From positions 1-64,000 of the forward strand of contig CP104103.1 of assembly GCA_025163595.1 (NCBI GenBank): a stretch of 64,000 nt of DNA, in the 5' to 3' direction. Below, piece by piece: positions 17,026-26,920 of the stretch. The position numbers and the translations under genes are program-made. Every line of letters begins with the position of its first letter. The stretch's first letter is position 1. The notes below the pieces were generated by a model. It was not told where the DNA came from and searched no databases. It worked only from the letters and a program-made list of their open reading frames with translations. The DNA comes from Phaeobacter sp. G2 (GTDB lineage Bacteria; Pseudomonadota; Alphaproteobacteria; Rhodobacterales; Rhodobacteraceae).

Positions 17026-18497
17026 GCGACATCCCCAACCACACGCAGGGCTTCTTCAAGACTGACCTCGCCCAATGCCACCGCAAGCAAGCCCTGACCA
17101 ATCAGGGTTTCGCCCGCGCTCAGCGCCAACTCTTTCAACTCGGCTTCGGTGGCGCCACGATCAATGGCCTCGGTGATCTGTGGCGTCACCTCGGCCATTT
17201 CAAAAATCCCAATCCGCCCGGCATAGCCACTGCCGCCACAGCTCGTGCAGCCCACCGGCGCCTGGATCTGCTCGGGCACTGCCAGCCCGTGGCGCTGAAA
17301 CAGCGCGGCGTCCTCGGCGCTGGGGGCCTGTGGCTGGCGGCAGCTGTGACAGAGCCGCCGCAGCAGCCGCTGAGCGATCACCCCGCGCAGGGTCGCCGCG
17401 ATGAGGAAATTATCCAGCCCCAGGTCGCGCAGGCGGACAATGGCCCCAACCGAGCTATTGGCATGCAGCGAGGAAAACACCAGATGGCCAGTGAGCGCCG
17501 CCTGGGCCGCGGTCTGGGCAGTTTCCGGGTCGCGCACCTCGCCGACCAGAATGACATCCGGGTCCTGACGCAGGGTGGCACGCAGCCCGGCGGCAAAGCT
17601 CATGCCGATCTCGGCGTTGATCTGGCTTTGACTGATCCCCGGCAGATCATATTCGATCGGGTCTTCCACCGTGACGATATTGCGCTCGGCGCGATCGGCC
17701 AGTTGCAGCAGTGAGTACAGCGTCGTGGTCTTGCCGGCACCGGTGGGGCCGGTAGCCAGGATGATGCCATTGGGAAAGCCGGAAAGTCGCTTTAGTAGGG
17801 CCTGTTGTTGCGCCGACAACCCCAGATCCTGCAACGGCCGCAGCCCGGTTGACCGATCCAGGATCCGCAGCACGATGCGTTCGCCGTAATGACCCGGCAG
17901 GGAGCTGACCCTTGTGTCGATCTGCCGCCCGGCCAGGGAAAGCGGGATGCGGCCATCCTGCGGCAGCCGGGTTTCGGCGATATCCAACCCGGCCATGACT
18001 TTCAGCCGCGATACGATGCGTTTCACCGGCACATCCGAGCGATCCATCACCTCTTGCAAAAAGCCGTCAATGCGCATGCGCACCCGCAAGCCCCCCTCAT
18101 GGGGTTCGATATGCAGATCCGAGGCGCCGCTTTGCACCGCCCGCGCCAAGAGCTGATTGACCAGGGTGATCACCGGCGCATCCCCCGGCTCCTCCAGCAG
18201 ATCTCGTTGTCGACGGGCAAAGGCGGCCTCTTCCAGGTCAAAGCTCAGCTCATCCTGCTGGGGCCCGGCCCCATCCTGTTGATAGACCCGCGCCAGGGCC
18301 AGCTCAAACCCGGGCTGATCCAGGGTTTCCACACGAAGCCCCGGCACCAGCCCCAGCCGACGCTGCGCCTCACGTAGGCCAAAGCCATCGGCAGCGGGGC
18401 CCAGGATCAGGCAGCCCGCGTCAAAAATCACCTGCTGATCGCGGGCAAAACCAAAGGGCAGGCCAGCTGCCAGTTCTGAGGCCGGATCAGTTTCCAC
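17022..18497 (-). CDS. gspE: Type II secretion ATPase GspE
   Basis: Hexameric cytoplasmic ATPase powering pseudopilus assembly. Visible are Walker A (GPTGAGKTTTLYS), the Asp box (TVEDPIEYDLPGISQ), Walker B (DVILVGEVRDPETA), the His box (GHLVFSSLHANS) and the tetracysteine zinc module (CHSC and CTSC). The start is uncertain. I use the GTG at 18497 (491 residues), which overlaps the gspD stop by 11 bp. An ATG pair at 18551-18554 would add about 19 residues but overlap gspD by over 60 bp. Confidence 0.94.
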   Translation of the reverse strand: METDPASELAAGLPFGFARDQQVIFDAGCLILGPAADGFGLREAQRRLGLVPGLRVETLDQPGFELALARVYQQDGAGPQQDELSFDLEEAAFARRQRDLLEEPGDAPVITLVNQLLARAVQSGASDLHIEPHEGGLRVRMRIDGFLQEVMDRSDVPVKRIVSRLKVMAGLDIAETRLPQDGRIPLSLAGRQIDTRVSSLPGHYGERIVLRILDRSTGLRPLQDLGLSAQQQALLKRLSGFPNGIILATGPTGAGKTTTLYSLLQLADRAERNIVTVEDPIEYDLPGISQSQINAEIGMSFAAGLRATLRQDPDVILVGEVRDPETAQTAAQAALTGHLVFSSLHANSSVGAIVRLRDLGLDNFLIAATLRGVIAQRLLRRLCHSCRQPQAPSAEDAALFQRHGLAVPEQIQAPVGCTSCGGSGYAGRIGIFEMAEVTPQITEAIDRGATEAELKELALSAGETLIGQGLLAVALGEVSLEEALRVVGDVA

Positions 18498-20481
18498 CTT
18501 GGAAGCGGAGACGACTGGGGAGAGGGGGGTAGTTGCGGCGTTGCGCGGCATCATCGATAAATCCGGCATCAAAGGGCTGGTTGAGATCGGCCCCATCAAA
18601 GGGCAGCGCCCCAAGCGGGGTGCGGGGGAAACGGCCATCATCCACCGGGGCGATATTGCCGCTGATGGTCTGCGCCTTGCGCGACAGTTGGCGGGTGATC
18701 CGCTGCGCTTCGGCCTCGTTAGAGACCACCTGAGGGCGCAGTAACACCAGCAGAACGCGTTGATTATTCGAGCCGCTCTTGCCACGAAACAACCCCCCCA
18801 CCAAGGGGAGTTCTGCCAGGCCCGGCACCTTTTGGCTGACCCCGCCCGAGCCATTTTCCAGCAATCCACCCAGCATAATCACATTGCCATCGCGCACCAA
18901 TGCAGTGGTCGACAGAGACCGGCGCGAGGTGATCTCGCCACCGGAAGCGGCGGTGGAATTGGTCAGGTTAGAGACTTCCTGCTTGATCACCATGCGCACG
19001 GTGCGGTCGGCATTGATCTGCGGCGTCACATTCAGGGTTAGGCCAATATCCTGGCGTTCGATGGTCTGAAACGGATTATCAACCGAGCTGCTATCGCTGA
19101 CGGTGGAATAGCTGCCGGTGACAAAGGGCACATTCTGCGCCACCACGATCTCGGCCTCCTGGTTGTTCAGGGTCAGGATCGAAGGCGTCGACAACAGCCG
19201 GGTGGAATTCACCGAAGCAATGGCGGTGATCAGCCCGACAATGCCATCGCCGCCGGCGTTGCGTTTGGCGCCGCCAAAGACGCCGCCCGATCCCAGGGTT
19301 GCGCCACCGCCACTGGAGACCGAGGAAATCAGATTGGTCAGGCTGGAGCGCCCGGGCAGATCAAACTGGGCGCCGCCCACCAGGGCATTGTTCAACACCG
19401 CGCCAAACTGCACCGACAGATCCGACAGCCCCTCGACCGACATTTCAAAAATCACCGCCTCGACCAGCACCTGGGTGGGGCGTTGATCCAGATAGCGCAC
19501 CATCTGCACGATATCGTCAATACGTTCCTGTGGCGCCGAGACCAGCAGCGTATTGGTCTGCAGCTCGGGCACGATGCGCACCGCCGCCCGGGTGCCAGAA
19601 TCGCTATCACTGTTCAGGGTGCGCATCACCACATCCGAAATCGCCGCCGCATCGGCGTAATTCAGTGCCACCGCGCGCGACACCACGGTATCGCGCTGGG
19701 TGTCCAGCTCATCCACCAAGAGCCGCACCCGGTGACGCAACGCCTCGGAACCAGAAATCAGCAGCGCGTTTGACCGGCGATCAACGCTCACCGAAGAGCC
19801 CTCGGGGATCAGATCCATCGATTGCACCACCTGCAAGACCTCAGCCGCATTGGCGTTTTGCAGCCGCAGGATCTCGATTGGGGGAGCGGCACGGGGCTGG
19901 TCCAGCCGTTTGATCAGCCGGGTAATCCGGTTGAGGTTGGCGCTGCGATCCGAAATGATCAGCCGCTTGGCGCCAGGCACCGGGGTCATCACCGCCTCGG
20001 CCGGCAACAGTGGTCGCACCACCTCAATGACCTCTTGCAAGGGCACCTCGCGCACCGGGATCACCCGGGTTTCAAAGCCACTAGGCAGGCCTTCGCTGCC
20101 CCCCGTCGACAGCTCTCGCGCCACATTCATCGGCACGATGCGATCCGCCCCCGCCCCTTCAATCAGGGTCAGCCGGTTCAGCTCCAGCACCGAAAGGAAG
20201 ACCTCAAACAGATCCTGCGGCGACATCTGGTCCGGCGCCAGCACCGTCACCGTGCCGCGCACCCCCGGGTCCAGCACAAAGCTGCGGCCGGTGGCTTCAG
20301 AGACAATTTCGACAAAATTGCGCAGGTCGGCATCGCGCAGATCCAGCGTCACCTGAGCCCGCAGGGGCTGCGCCAGGAGCAGCAGCATAAGCGCCCCTGC
20401 CCCGATCCAAAGACGGAGACCCCAGATAAAACCAATCCGCGCCGGTTGCAGGACCGGATGCATCGCTGCGCGCTGTGTCAT
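18487..20481 (-). CDS. gspD: Type II secretion secretin GspD
   Basis: Outer-membrane channel of the secretion system. The 664-residue product has a signal peptide (RLWIGAGALMLLLLAQPLRAQ), the N0 domain (VTLDLRDADLRNFVEIVSEATGRSFVLDPGVRG), N1-N3 ring domains, and the secretin core with VPFVTGSYS, GLTLNVTPQIN and VPGLAELPLVGGLFR. I start at the ATG at 20481; longer frames add an implausible N terminus before the signal peptide. It is the first gene of a D-E-F unit. The C-terminal tail after RPQVV is about 60 residues and could bind a pilotin. Confidence 0.95.
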   Translation of the reverse strand: MTQRAAMHPVLQPARIGFIWGLRLWIGAGALMLLLLAQPLRAQVTLDLRDADLRNFVEIVSEATGRSFVLDPGVRGTVTVLAPDQMSPQDLFEVFLSVLELNRLTLIEGAGADRIVPMNVARELSTGGSEGLPSGFETRVIPVREVPLQEVIEVVRPLLPAEAVMTPVPGAKRLIISDRSANLNRITRLIKRLDQPRAAPPIEILRLQNANAAEVLQVVQSMDLIPEGSSVSVDRRSNALLISGSEALRHRVRLLVDELDTQRDTVVSRAVALNYADAAAISDVVMRTLNSDSDSGTRAAVRIVPELQTNTLLVSAPQERIDDIVQMVRYLDQRPTQVLVEAVIFEMSVEGLSDLSVQFGAVLNNALVGGAQFDLPGRSSLTNLISSVSSGGGATLGSGGVFGGAKRNAGGDGIVGLITAIASVNSTRLLSTPSILTLNNQEAEIVVAQNVPFVTGSYSTVSDSSSVDNPFQTIERQDIGLTLNVTPQINADRTVRMVIKQEVSNLTNSTAASGGEITSRRSLSTTALVRDGNVIMLGGLLENGSGGVSQKVPGLAELPLVGGLFRGKSGSNNQRVLLVLLRPQVVSNEAEAQRITRQLSRKAQTISGNIAPVDDGRFPRTPLGALPFDGADLNQPFDAGFIDDAAQRRNYPPLPSRLRFQGGN

Positions 20482-20705
20482 GAGCTGCTCTTTATATACC
20501 TGGCGGGTCTGCCCGAATCCCTGGTGGATTCTCCAGCCCCGCTTCTCTGATGTGCTGACCGGCATCATAGAGGGTTTACGCCCAAAACCCACGGTTTTCT
20601 GACCGGGCCGCCGCCAGGTTTGAATCACCTGTGGCGCGGGGCTCTGCCCCCACGGGATATTTAGGGCCAAATGAAGCCCATGCCTCTGCGGCAGGGCCCC
20701 GGCAC
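20482..20705. other. Region between gspD start and rfbA end
   Basis: It contains no gene that I can support. Both neighbours are on the minus strand, so it should hold the end of the rfb transcript and the promoter of gspDEF. No clear terminator hairpin with a T tract is seen. Confidence 0.4.
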
Positions 20706-21596
20706 CTAGTCCAGCAGGCGTTCCAGATAGCGGCCGTAGTCGTTTTTGGCAAAGAGCTTGGCCCGCGCCTTGAGCTGGTCGCGGTCGATCCAGCCCTGCT
20801 CAAAGGCGATCTCTTCCGGGCAGCCGGTCTGCAGCCCCTGGCGCTCCTGCAGGGTGCGGACAAAGTTCCCCGCCTCCAGCAATGAGCCATGGGTGCCGGT
20901 ATCGAGCCAGGCATAGCCTCGGCCCATGGTCTCAACCCGTAGGGCCTCTTCGTCCAGATAGCTCTGCAGCAGATCGGTGATCTCCAGCTCACCGCGGGGA
21001 GAGGGCTGCACCGCCCGGGCCCGCGCAGGCGCCGAGCCATCCAGGAAATACAGCCCGGTCACCGCGTAATTGGAGGGCGGCACCTCGGGTTTTTCAATGA
21101 TTTGGCGGGCGCGGCCATCTGCATCAAAGGCCACCACCCCATAGCGTTCGGGATCGGCCACGTGATAGCCAAAGACAGTGCCACCCGCAGGCTGCGCATC
21201 CGCCGCCGCCAGCAGTTTGGGCAGGCCATGGCCAAAGAAGATATTATCCCCCAGCACCAGCGCCGACGGCGCCCCGGCCAGAAACGCCTCGGCCAGAATA
21301 AAGGCCTGGGCCAGGCCATCGGGCGCGGGCTGCACCACATAGGTCAGCTCAACCCCCCACTGGCTACCATCGCCCAGGGTGCGTTTGAACTGTGCCTGAT
21401 CCTGCGGTGTTGTGATCACACAGATCTCGCGGATCCCCGCCAGCATCAGCACGCTCAGGGGATAATAGATCATCGGCTTGTCATAGATCGGCAACAGCTG
21501 TTTTGAGACGCCCATGGTGATCGGATACAGCCGGGTGCCAGAGCCCCCCGCCAAAATGATGCCTTTTCGATCCGCGCCGGGCTTGCCTGCACTCAT
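20706..21596 (-). CDS. rfbA: Glucose-1-phosphate thymidylyltransferase
   Basis: Makes dTDP-glucose from dTTP and glucose-1-phosphate, the first step to dTDP-L-rhamnose. The 296-residue product has the nucleotide loop [16 protein letters not shown], the sugar-binding [16 protein letters not shown], and the EKP motif ([21 protein letters not shown]). The ATG at 21596 overlaps the rfbD stop (ATGA). It is the last gene of the C-B-D-A operon. A decayed second copy lies at 3468-4024. Confidence 0.96.
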   Translation of the reverse strand: MSAGKPGADRKGIILAGGSGTRLYPITMGVSKQLLPIYDKPMIYYPLSVLMLAGIREICVITTPQDQAQFKRTLGDGSQWGVELTYVVQPAPDGLAQAFILAEAFLAGAPSALVLGDNIFFGHGLPKLLAAADAQPAGGTVFGYHVADPERYGVVAFDADGRARQIIEKPEVPPSNYAVTGLYFLDGSAPARARAVQPSPRGELEITDLLQSYLDEEALRVETMGRGYAWLDTGTHGSLLEAGNFVRTLQERQGLQTGCPEEIAFEQGWIDRDQLKARAKLFAKNDYGRYLERLLD

Positions 21597-22444
21597 AATG
21601 CCTCTCCTAAATCGTTCAAAATATCCCTGAGCCCCAGCCGCCAATCGGGCTGAGAAATGTTAAAAACAGTCTCTAATGTTGCGCAATCCAATCGTGAGTT
21701 CAGCGGCCGCGCCGCCGGGGTTGGATAGGCGGAGGTGGCAATATCCGTCACCTCACAGGTCATCCCGGCCTGGGCAAAAATCTCCGCCGCAACCCCGGCC
21801 CAGCTCACCTCAGGCAGGCCCTGCAAATGGTAGGTGCCGGATTTGTCCCGGTCCGCCCGCAATTGCCGCGCCATCTCCAGGCAGGCGGCGGCAATGTCGC
21901 GCGCCGGAGTGGGCGCGCCGATCTGGTCCCCGACAATACTCAGATGATCTCGCTCCGCCCCCAGGCGCAGCATGGTTTTGACAAAGTTATGGCCATGGGC
22001 CGAAACCACCCAGGAGGTGCGCAAAATGGCATAGCGCCCGCCGGTAGCCGCCACCGCCTCTTCGCCCGCCAGCTTGGAGCGGCCATAGGCATTGATCGGC
22101 GCCACAGCATCGCTTGGCTGCCACGGGGTCGTGCCGCTGCCATCAAAGACATAATCCGTCGAGACAGTCACAAAGGGAATGTCCAGCTCGGCACAGGCCT
22201 GGGCCATCGCCGCCGGCGCTGCACCGTTCACCACCTGGGCCAGCGCGTCTTCCTCTTCGGCGCGGTCCACCGCCGTATAGGCGGCAGCATTGATCACGGC
22301 GACAGGGGCATAGTGCCCAATAGCCTCGGCGCAGGCGGCGGGATCCGACAGATCCACCTGCGCGCGGCCCAGACAGGTCACCCCTTCCAGCAGCGCCAGT
22401 TCCCGCGCCAACTGACCGGTTTTTCCAAACACCAAAATGCTCAT
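21593..22444 (-). CDS. rfbD: dTDP-4-dehydrorhamnose reductase
   Basis: Last step of dTDP-L-rhamnose synthesis: NAD(P)H reduction of dTDP-4-keto-L-rhamnose. The 283-residue SDR-type protein starts [15 protein letters not shown] (GxxGxxA cofactor loop), has [14 protein letters not shown], the [13 protein letters not shown] strand, and YGRSKLAGE (catalytic Tyr and Lys). It starts 69 bp after rfbB, across a palindrome, and overlaps rfbA by 4 bp. Confidence 0.95.
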   Translation of the reverse strand: MSILVFGKTGQLARELALLEGVTCLGRAQVDLSDPAACAEAIGHYAPVAVINAAAYTAVDRAEEEDALAQVVNGAAPAAMAQACAELDIPFVTVSTDYVFDGSGTTPWQPSDAVAPINAYGRSKLAGEEAVAATGGRYAILRTSWVVSAHGHNFVKTMLRLGAERDHLSIVGDQIGAPTPARDIAAACLEMARQLRADRDKSGTYHLQGLPEVSWAGVAAEIFAQAGMTCEVTDIATSAYPTPAARPLNSRLDCATLETVFNISQPDWRLGLRDILNDLGEAL

Positions 22445-22491
22445 GTCCTGCGCCCTATTTTCATCTTGCTGTAAATACCTCCGCCGGAGGC

Positions 22492-22513
22492 CGGCTTTCC
22501 AGCTGGAAAGCCG
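22492..22513. repeat. Perfect 22-bp palindrome between rfbB and rfbD
   Basis: The core GGCTTTCCAGCTGGAAAGCC is its own reverse complement, and it ends directly at the rfbB stop. A second small inverted repeat (CCTCCGCCGGAGG, 22479-22491) touches it. In the transcript both would fold into hairpins in the only wide gap of the operon, so mRNA processing or partial attenuation is possible. Confidence 0.8.
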
Positions 22514-23578
22514 CTACTGCCTTGTCCCCGGGCCCGTCCCCAGCCGCTGCCCCACACCATCGCGGGTCTGCAGGGCGCGCCACCAGGCCTCATTCTCCAG
22601 ATACCACTGCACCGTGCGCTGCAGCCCTTCCTCAACCGTCACAGAGGGGCGCCAGCCCAGCTCCGCGCGGATACGCGAGGGATCAATTGCATAGCGCGCA
22701 TCATGGCCCGGGCGATCCGTCACAAAGGTGATCTGATCCTGGTAGGACAGGCCATCTGCACGGGGGCGTTTTTCATCCAGAATGGTGCAGAGGGTTTGCA
22801 CCAGTTCCAGGTTGGAACACTCGTTCTCACCGCCAATATTATAGCTGCGTCCCAGCTGGCCCTTTTGCAGCACCAACAGCAGCGCATCGGCGTGATCTTC
22901 CACATAGAGCCAGTCGCGCACGTTTGATCCATCGCCGTAGATCGGCAGCGCCTTGCCCGCCAGCGCGTTCAGGATCACCACCGGCACCAGCTTTTCCGGG
23001 AAATGGAAGGGGCCGTAGTTGTTGGAACAATTGGTCAGCACCACCGGCAAGCCATAGGTCTCGGCCCAGGCGCGCACCAGATGGTCAGAGGCCGCCTTGC
23101 TGGCGGAATAGGGCGAGCGCGGATCGTAAGCCGTCTCCTCAGTAAACTGCACAGATGGGTCGGCAGGCAGCGAGCCATAGACCTCATCCGTCGAGATGTG
23201 ATGAAAGCGAAACCCCTCCGGGCGGCCACATTCGGTCCAGTATTTGCGGGCGGCCTCCAGCATATTAAAGGTGCCGGTGATATTGGTCTCGATAAAATCG
23301 CCAGGCCCATCAATGGAGCGGTCCACATGGCTCTCGGCGGCCAGATGCATCACCGCATCCGGGGCATGGGCGGCAAAAATACGGTCCAGCGCCGCACGAT
23401 CGCGAATGTCTGCCTGCTCAAAGGCGTAGTTGGGATGATCCGCCACCTCGGCCACATTCTCCAGGCAGGCGGCATAGGTCAGCGCATCCAGGTTCACCAC
23501 CCGATGGCCATCGTCAATAGCGCGACGCACCACCGCCGAGCCGATAAACCCGGCCCCGCCGGTCACCAGAACTTTCAT
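22514..23578 (-). CDS. rfbB: dTDP-glucose 4,6-dehydratase
   Basis: Second step of the rhamnose pathway, NAD-dependent. The 354-residue extended-SDR protein has [13 protein letters not shown], the [11 protein letters not shown] signature, STDEVYGSL with the catalytic Thr-Asp-Glu, [11 protein letters not shown] with Tyr and Lys, and [12 protein letters not shown]. The ATG overlaps the rfbC stop by 4 bp. About 15 residues past the normal end are low-complexity. Confidence 0.96.
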   Translation of the reverse strand: MKVLVTGGAGFIGSAVVRRAIDDGHRVVNLDALTYAACLENVAEVADHPNYAFEQADIRDRAALDRIFAAHAPDAVMHLAAESHVDRSIDGPGDFIETNITGTFNMLEAARKYWTECGRPEGFRFHHISTDEVYGSLPADPSVQFTEETAYDPRSPYSASKAASDHLVRAWAETYGLPVVLTNCSNNYGPFHFPEKLVPVVILNALAGKALPIYGDGSNVRDWLYVEDHADALLLVLQKGQLGRSYNIGGENECSNLELVQTLCTILDEKRPRADGLSYQDQITFVTDRPGHDARYAIDPSRIRAELGWRPSVTVEEGLQRTVQWYLENEAWWRALQTRDGVGQRLGTGPGTRQ

Positions 23579-24138
23579 GCCAGTGCTCCCTGCCAGACAA
23601 AGGGGCTGTCAAAATCCGCCAGTGCAGGCGCCGCTGCGTCCTTTTCTGACAGTAGCGGCGGGCCGTCAAAGCCCCAGTCCACACCACAGCTGTCCCAGGC
23701 CACCGCGCCATCGCAGTCCGGCGCGTAGTAATCGCTGCATTTATACAGGATCTCGGTCTCTGGTGCGAGGGTGATAAACCCATGCAGGAACCCCACCGGC
23801 ACCAACAGTTGTTTGCCATTTTCCGCCGTCAGCTCGATACCAAACCACTGGCCATAGGTCGGCGAGCCCTTGCGGATATCCACCGCCACATCAAACAGCG
23901 CCCCGCGGCCACAGCGCACCAGCTTGGCCTGCGCATGGGGTGGCGACTGAAAATGCAGCCCCCGCAGGGTGCCCTTTTGCATCGACAGCGAATGATTGTC
24001 CTGCACAAAGTCGATTTCAATCCCCTGCTCGGCCAGGCTGCGTTGGCTCCAGCATTCGCTAAAAAATCCTCGCGCATCCCCAAATCGCTGCGGCACCAGA
24101 ACCTTTAGCCCCGACAATGGAGTATCGTCTACCTGCAC
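23575..24138 (-). CDS. rfbC: dTDP-4-dehydrorhamnose 3,5-epimerase
   Basis: Third step of the rhamnose pathway. The 187-residue cupin-type enzyme has [18 protein letters not shown], the catalytic His in [24 protein letters not shown], and [15 protein letters not shown] start at the GTG at 24138 ([14 protein letters not shown]) because homologues begin just there and GGGGA lies upstream; a TTG at 24165 is an alternative. It is the first gene of the rfbCBDA operon. Confidence 0.93.
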   Translation of the reverse strand: MQVDDTPLSGLKVLVPQRFGDARGFFSECWSQRSLAEQGIEIDFVQDNHSLSMQKGTLRGLHFQSPPHAQAKLVRCGRGALFDVAVDIRKGSPTYGQWFGIELTAENGKQLLVPVGFLHGFITLAPETEILYKCSDYYAPDCDGAVAWDSCGVDWGFDGPPLLSEKDAAAPALADFDSPFVWQGALA

Positions 24139-24312
24139 AACCTGTCCCCAATCTGTTCTCTTCAAAATCTTTCATAGTCATAACAATGCCCCACTTGATT
24201 GTCACCGTGAAACAGAAGGCAAAACAGCCCATTCAAGGCATGACCACTTGCCTCATCCCAGAGGAGCCGCCAAACAAACAAATAATTTCTTACATGAGCT
24301 TACCGATCTTCA
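24139..24312. promoter_or_regulatory. Divergent region between rfbC and a glycosyltransferase gene
   Basis: The 174 bp between opposite starts is notably AT-rich and must carry the rfb operon promoter and that of the gene at 24313. No confident -35/-10 pair can be assigned by eye. Confidence 0.4.
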
Positions 24313-25557
24313 ATGAAACTTCTTTTTGTCCATCAAAACATGCCCGGCCAATACCGCGAGCTGCTCACCTGGCTGGTCCAACAGGGCGGCCATGAGATCC
24401 TCTTTCTCACCCAGCGCCGGGGGCTGCGGCTGCCGGGGGTGACAACCGTGACCTACACACCCCACCACCAGCCCGCCAAAGACGCCTATGGGCTGTCACG
24501 GGACTGGGAGACGGCCGCAGGGGCCGGGCTTGGCGCCGCCCTGGCAGCCCGTCAACTGGAACGCGACCAGGGCTTTAAGCCCGATATCATCATCGGCCAT
24601 ACTGGCTGGGGCGAATTATTGTTCATGAAAGAGATCTGGCCGGATGTGCCGGTGATCGGCTTTTTTGAATATTTCTACCGCACCTCTGGCGGCTTGGTTG
24701 GCTTTGACCCGGAAAACCCCGCCAATGATCAGGCCGGCTTTTTTGCCCAGGCGCGCAATACCGTGCCCTATGCCAGCATCGAAGCGGTCGATCAGGGCCA
24801 TACCCCCACCCTGTGGCAACGCGACCGCTTCCCGCCGTCCTTCCATGACCGCATGTATACCTGCCACGATGGCATTCGCTGTGATCGCTTGCTGCCCGAT
24901 GCCAATGCTTCGGTTGGCTTGGGGCGGCTGGAACAGCCGCTGACCCGCGACGACGAGGTCATCACCTATGTGGCGCGCAATATGGAACGCGCCCGTGGCT
25001 TTCACATCATGATGCGCGCCCTGCCCCAGATCCTGGCCACCCGTCCCAAGGCGCGGGTTTTGATGATTGGCGGCAACGAGACCTCCTACGGGGTTGAGAG
25101 CAGCCATCCCAAAGGCCTGCGCGGTGAAATGGAAGCGGAACTTGGCGACAGCGTCGATTGGAGCCGGGTGCATTTCCTCGGCAAGGTGCCCTATGAGGAT
25201 CTCTGCCGCATCCTGCGCATCAGCCGCTGCCATATCTACCTGACCATGCCCTTTGTGCTCAGCTGGTCGCTGCTCGAAGCGATGTCGATGCAGGCCACCG
25301 TGGTGGCGGCAGATGTGGCCCCGGTGCGCGAGGCGATCACCCATGGAGAGACCGGCATGTTGGTGGATTTCTTTGACCCGGGCGCGCTTGCGGATCAGGT
25401 GGTGGATGTGGTGGCCAACCCCAGGGACTACAGCCACCTCGGTCCAGCGGCCCGCGCTCATGTGCTGCAGAATTACGATTTCCTCAGCCATTGCCTGCCC
25501 GAACATATCGCCCAGATCAACGCCCTGGTGCCTGCCGCCAAACGGATCCAGATCTAG
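24313..25557 (+). CDS. GT4-family glycosyltransferase
   Basis: The 414-residue protein has the GT-B fold. The N-terminal Rossmann domain starts MKLLFVHQNMPGQYREL. The C-terminal donor domain shows VITYVARNMERARGFHIMMRALPQIL, a HFLGKVPYEDL strand and FVLSWSLLEAMSMQATVVAADVAPVREAI, the E-x7-E-type region binding the NDP-sugar. It stands alone beside the rhamnose operon, so a rhamnosyltransferase is plausible, but the donor cannot be read from sequence. It ends convergent with repA. Confidence 0.88.
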   Translation: MKLLFVHQNMPGQYRELLTWLVQQGGHEILFLTQRRGLRLPGVTTVTYTPHHQPAKDAYGLSRDWETAAGAGLGAALAARQLERDQGFKPDIIIGHTGWGELLFMKEIWPDVPVIGFFEYFYRTSGGLVGFDPENPANDQAGFFAQARNTVPYASIEAVDQGHTPTLWQRDRFPPSFHDRMYTCHDGIRCDRLLPDANASVGLGRLEQPLTRDDEVITYVARNMERARGFHIMMRALPQILATRPKARVLMIGGNETSYGVESSHPKGLRGEMEAELGDSVDWSRVHFLGKVPYEDLCRILRISRCHIYLTMPFVLSWSLLEAMSMQATVVAADVAPVREAITHGETGMLVDFFDPGALADQVVDVVANPRDYSHLGPAARAHVLQNYDFLSHCLPEHIAQINALVPAAKRIQI

Positions 25558-25784
25558 CGCGCCCGGCCTTGAACAGGCATCACCTGTTCGCGGCCTTCGC
25601 CTGCGGCTCAAGGCCAAAAGTGATGCGCGATACCTCAGGTGAAAGGCCGAGCACTTTGGTCAAATGTTTCGCGCGCGAAACATTTGATGCTCTCCGACGG
25701 GGGCTTTCCCTTTGGCTGAAAATATCCTGGGGCCATGCGCGCCGTGGCGCCAGGGGGCTAAGCCCCCCTTTCAACAATAGAGTC
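25558..25784. other. Convergent gap holding a centromere-like palindrome
   Basis: Between the ends of the GT4 gene and repA. No gene is seen. It holds the palindrome at 25660-25687, described separately. Confidence 0.6.
25660..25687. promoter_or_regulatory. parS-like palindrome, copy 1
   Basis: A perfect 28-bp palindrome around TGTTTCGCGCGCGAAACA. It resembles the general parS form (TGTTTCACGTGAAACA) with a longer GC core. An identical 26-bp core recurs at 30042-30071 on the other side of the replication module. ParB encoded between them is the likely ligand. Confidence 0.75.
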
Positions 25785-26801
25785 TTATTCCGAGCCGCGT
25801 TTTTTCACCCAGCCCAGAAAGGCCGCATCGGCCTGGCGCAGGCGTGGCCGCCCGGATCTGGCCCACATGGCGCGCCACTCGGCCTCCAGCCCGTAGACAT
25901 CTGCCCCCGGCATCAGATCACGGGCGCGCTCCAGCGTGGTGGCTTTCAAAACCGGCGCATCCAGAGCCCCCGGCTCGGTCACCGCGTGTTTCTGACTGAA
26001 CCGGATCAAATCCCCCGGCAGCTCTTCCATGGCATAGTCCGGCAGCGGCTGCGCCTCTATCATGTCGCGGACCATCTTGCGAAACACCCGGCGCGGACTG
26101 GCGGAGCCGGATTTTTTCAGCAGGGTTTCCACCGAAATGGTCCAGGCGCTTTGGCGGCCACAGTGTTTGCGTGTCAGCTCATAGATGCGTCGCTCCAGCG
26201 GTTTGCGCAGGCGAAAGTAATCCCGGCTCAGCGTCAGCACCGATTTTGACAGCACCGCGCGAAACAGCCAGTCCGACAGGGTCACCGCCACATTGACCAT
26301 GCGCCCACCCCGCGCTTTGCGTACAATCTCCCAGCTCTCGATCAGGCCAAAGCCAGAGGTCACCTCTTCGCCACCCGTCACGATATTGGTGGTGATGCGG
26401 GTGCCGGCCAGACGCTCAAAGCTCTCGCGCAGGCGCCGGTAGGCATCGCCCGAGGTCTCGCGGTTGGTGGCGATCAGCAGATCATGGGCCTTCAGATGCA
26501 GGGTGCGCGACAGTTGCCGCCCGGCATTCTGCGCCGCCATCAGCTGGCTGATACAGAAGATCAGGATATCCTTGTCATGGATCGTCGCCAGACCTTTGAC
26601 CGATGGCACCACGGTGATCTCAGCGCCATTATGCTCGTAGTTCAGGATACGCCGGTCCGGCCGCGTCGCCAGGGAAAACAACGGATGCTCCATCGAGGCC
26701 AGATCGTTTTTGGGAATCGCATCAAAGATATCGCAGAGGAAAAAACGCCCCTCTGCGCCCCCCTGCGCTTCAGCTGGATATGCTCCGCCTGCCGCCGCCA
26801 T
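25785..26801 (-). CDS. repA: Plasmid replication initiator RepA (RPA family)
   Basis: The 338-residue protein looks like the alphaproteobacterial RPA-type initiator. Recognised stretches are GRFFLCDIFDAIPKNDLASMEHPLFSLATRPD, ITVVPSVKGLATIHDKDILIF, DLLIATNRETSGDAYRRLRESFERL and a winged-helix part (YFRLRKPLERRIYELTRKHCG). It binds iterons and opens the origin. The ATG at 26801 is the only good start; the frame stays open for 17 more codons upstream but has no ATG or GTG there that I trust. The likely origin lies just upstream, and parAB diverge from it. Such RepA-parAB modules are typical of Roseobacter-group plasmids. Confidence 0.9.
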   Translation of the reverse strand: MAAAGGAYPAEAQGGAEGRFFLCDIFDAIPKNDLASMEHPLFSLATRPDRRILNYEHNGAEITVVPSVKGLATIHDKDILIFCISQLMAAQNAGRQLSRTLHLKAHDLLIATNRETSGDAYRRLRESFERLAGTRITTNIVTGGEEVTSGFGLIESWEIVRKARGGRMVNVAVTLSDWLFRAVLSKSVLTLSRDYFRLRKPLERRIYELTRKHCGRQSAWTISVETLLKKSGSASPRRVFRKMVRDMIEAQPLPDYAMEELPGDLIRFSQKHAVTEPGALDAPVLKATTLERARDLMPGADVYGLEAEWRAMWARSGRPRLRQADAAFLGWVKKRGSE

Positions 26802-26904
26802 AACTGCCCCGCCCGTTCTGCCTGCTGCCCCCAGGTTCTTGCGTCTGAGTTGTCAGACTCCCGGGTGACTCGTTTTCGTGGTTTTGATTACACCCACCCT
26901 AGAG

Positions 26905-26913
26905 TTATCCACA
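26905..26913 (+). promoter_or_regulatory. DnaA box
   Basis: TTATCCACA, a perfect match to the consensus TTATNCACA, 8 bp before the first iteron-like repeat. Confidence 0.75.
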
Positions 26914-26920
26914 TGGTTTC

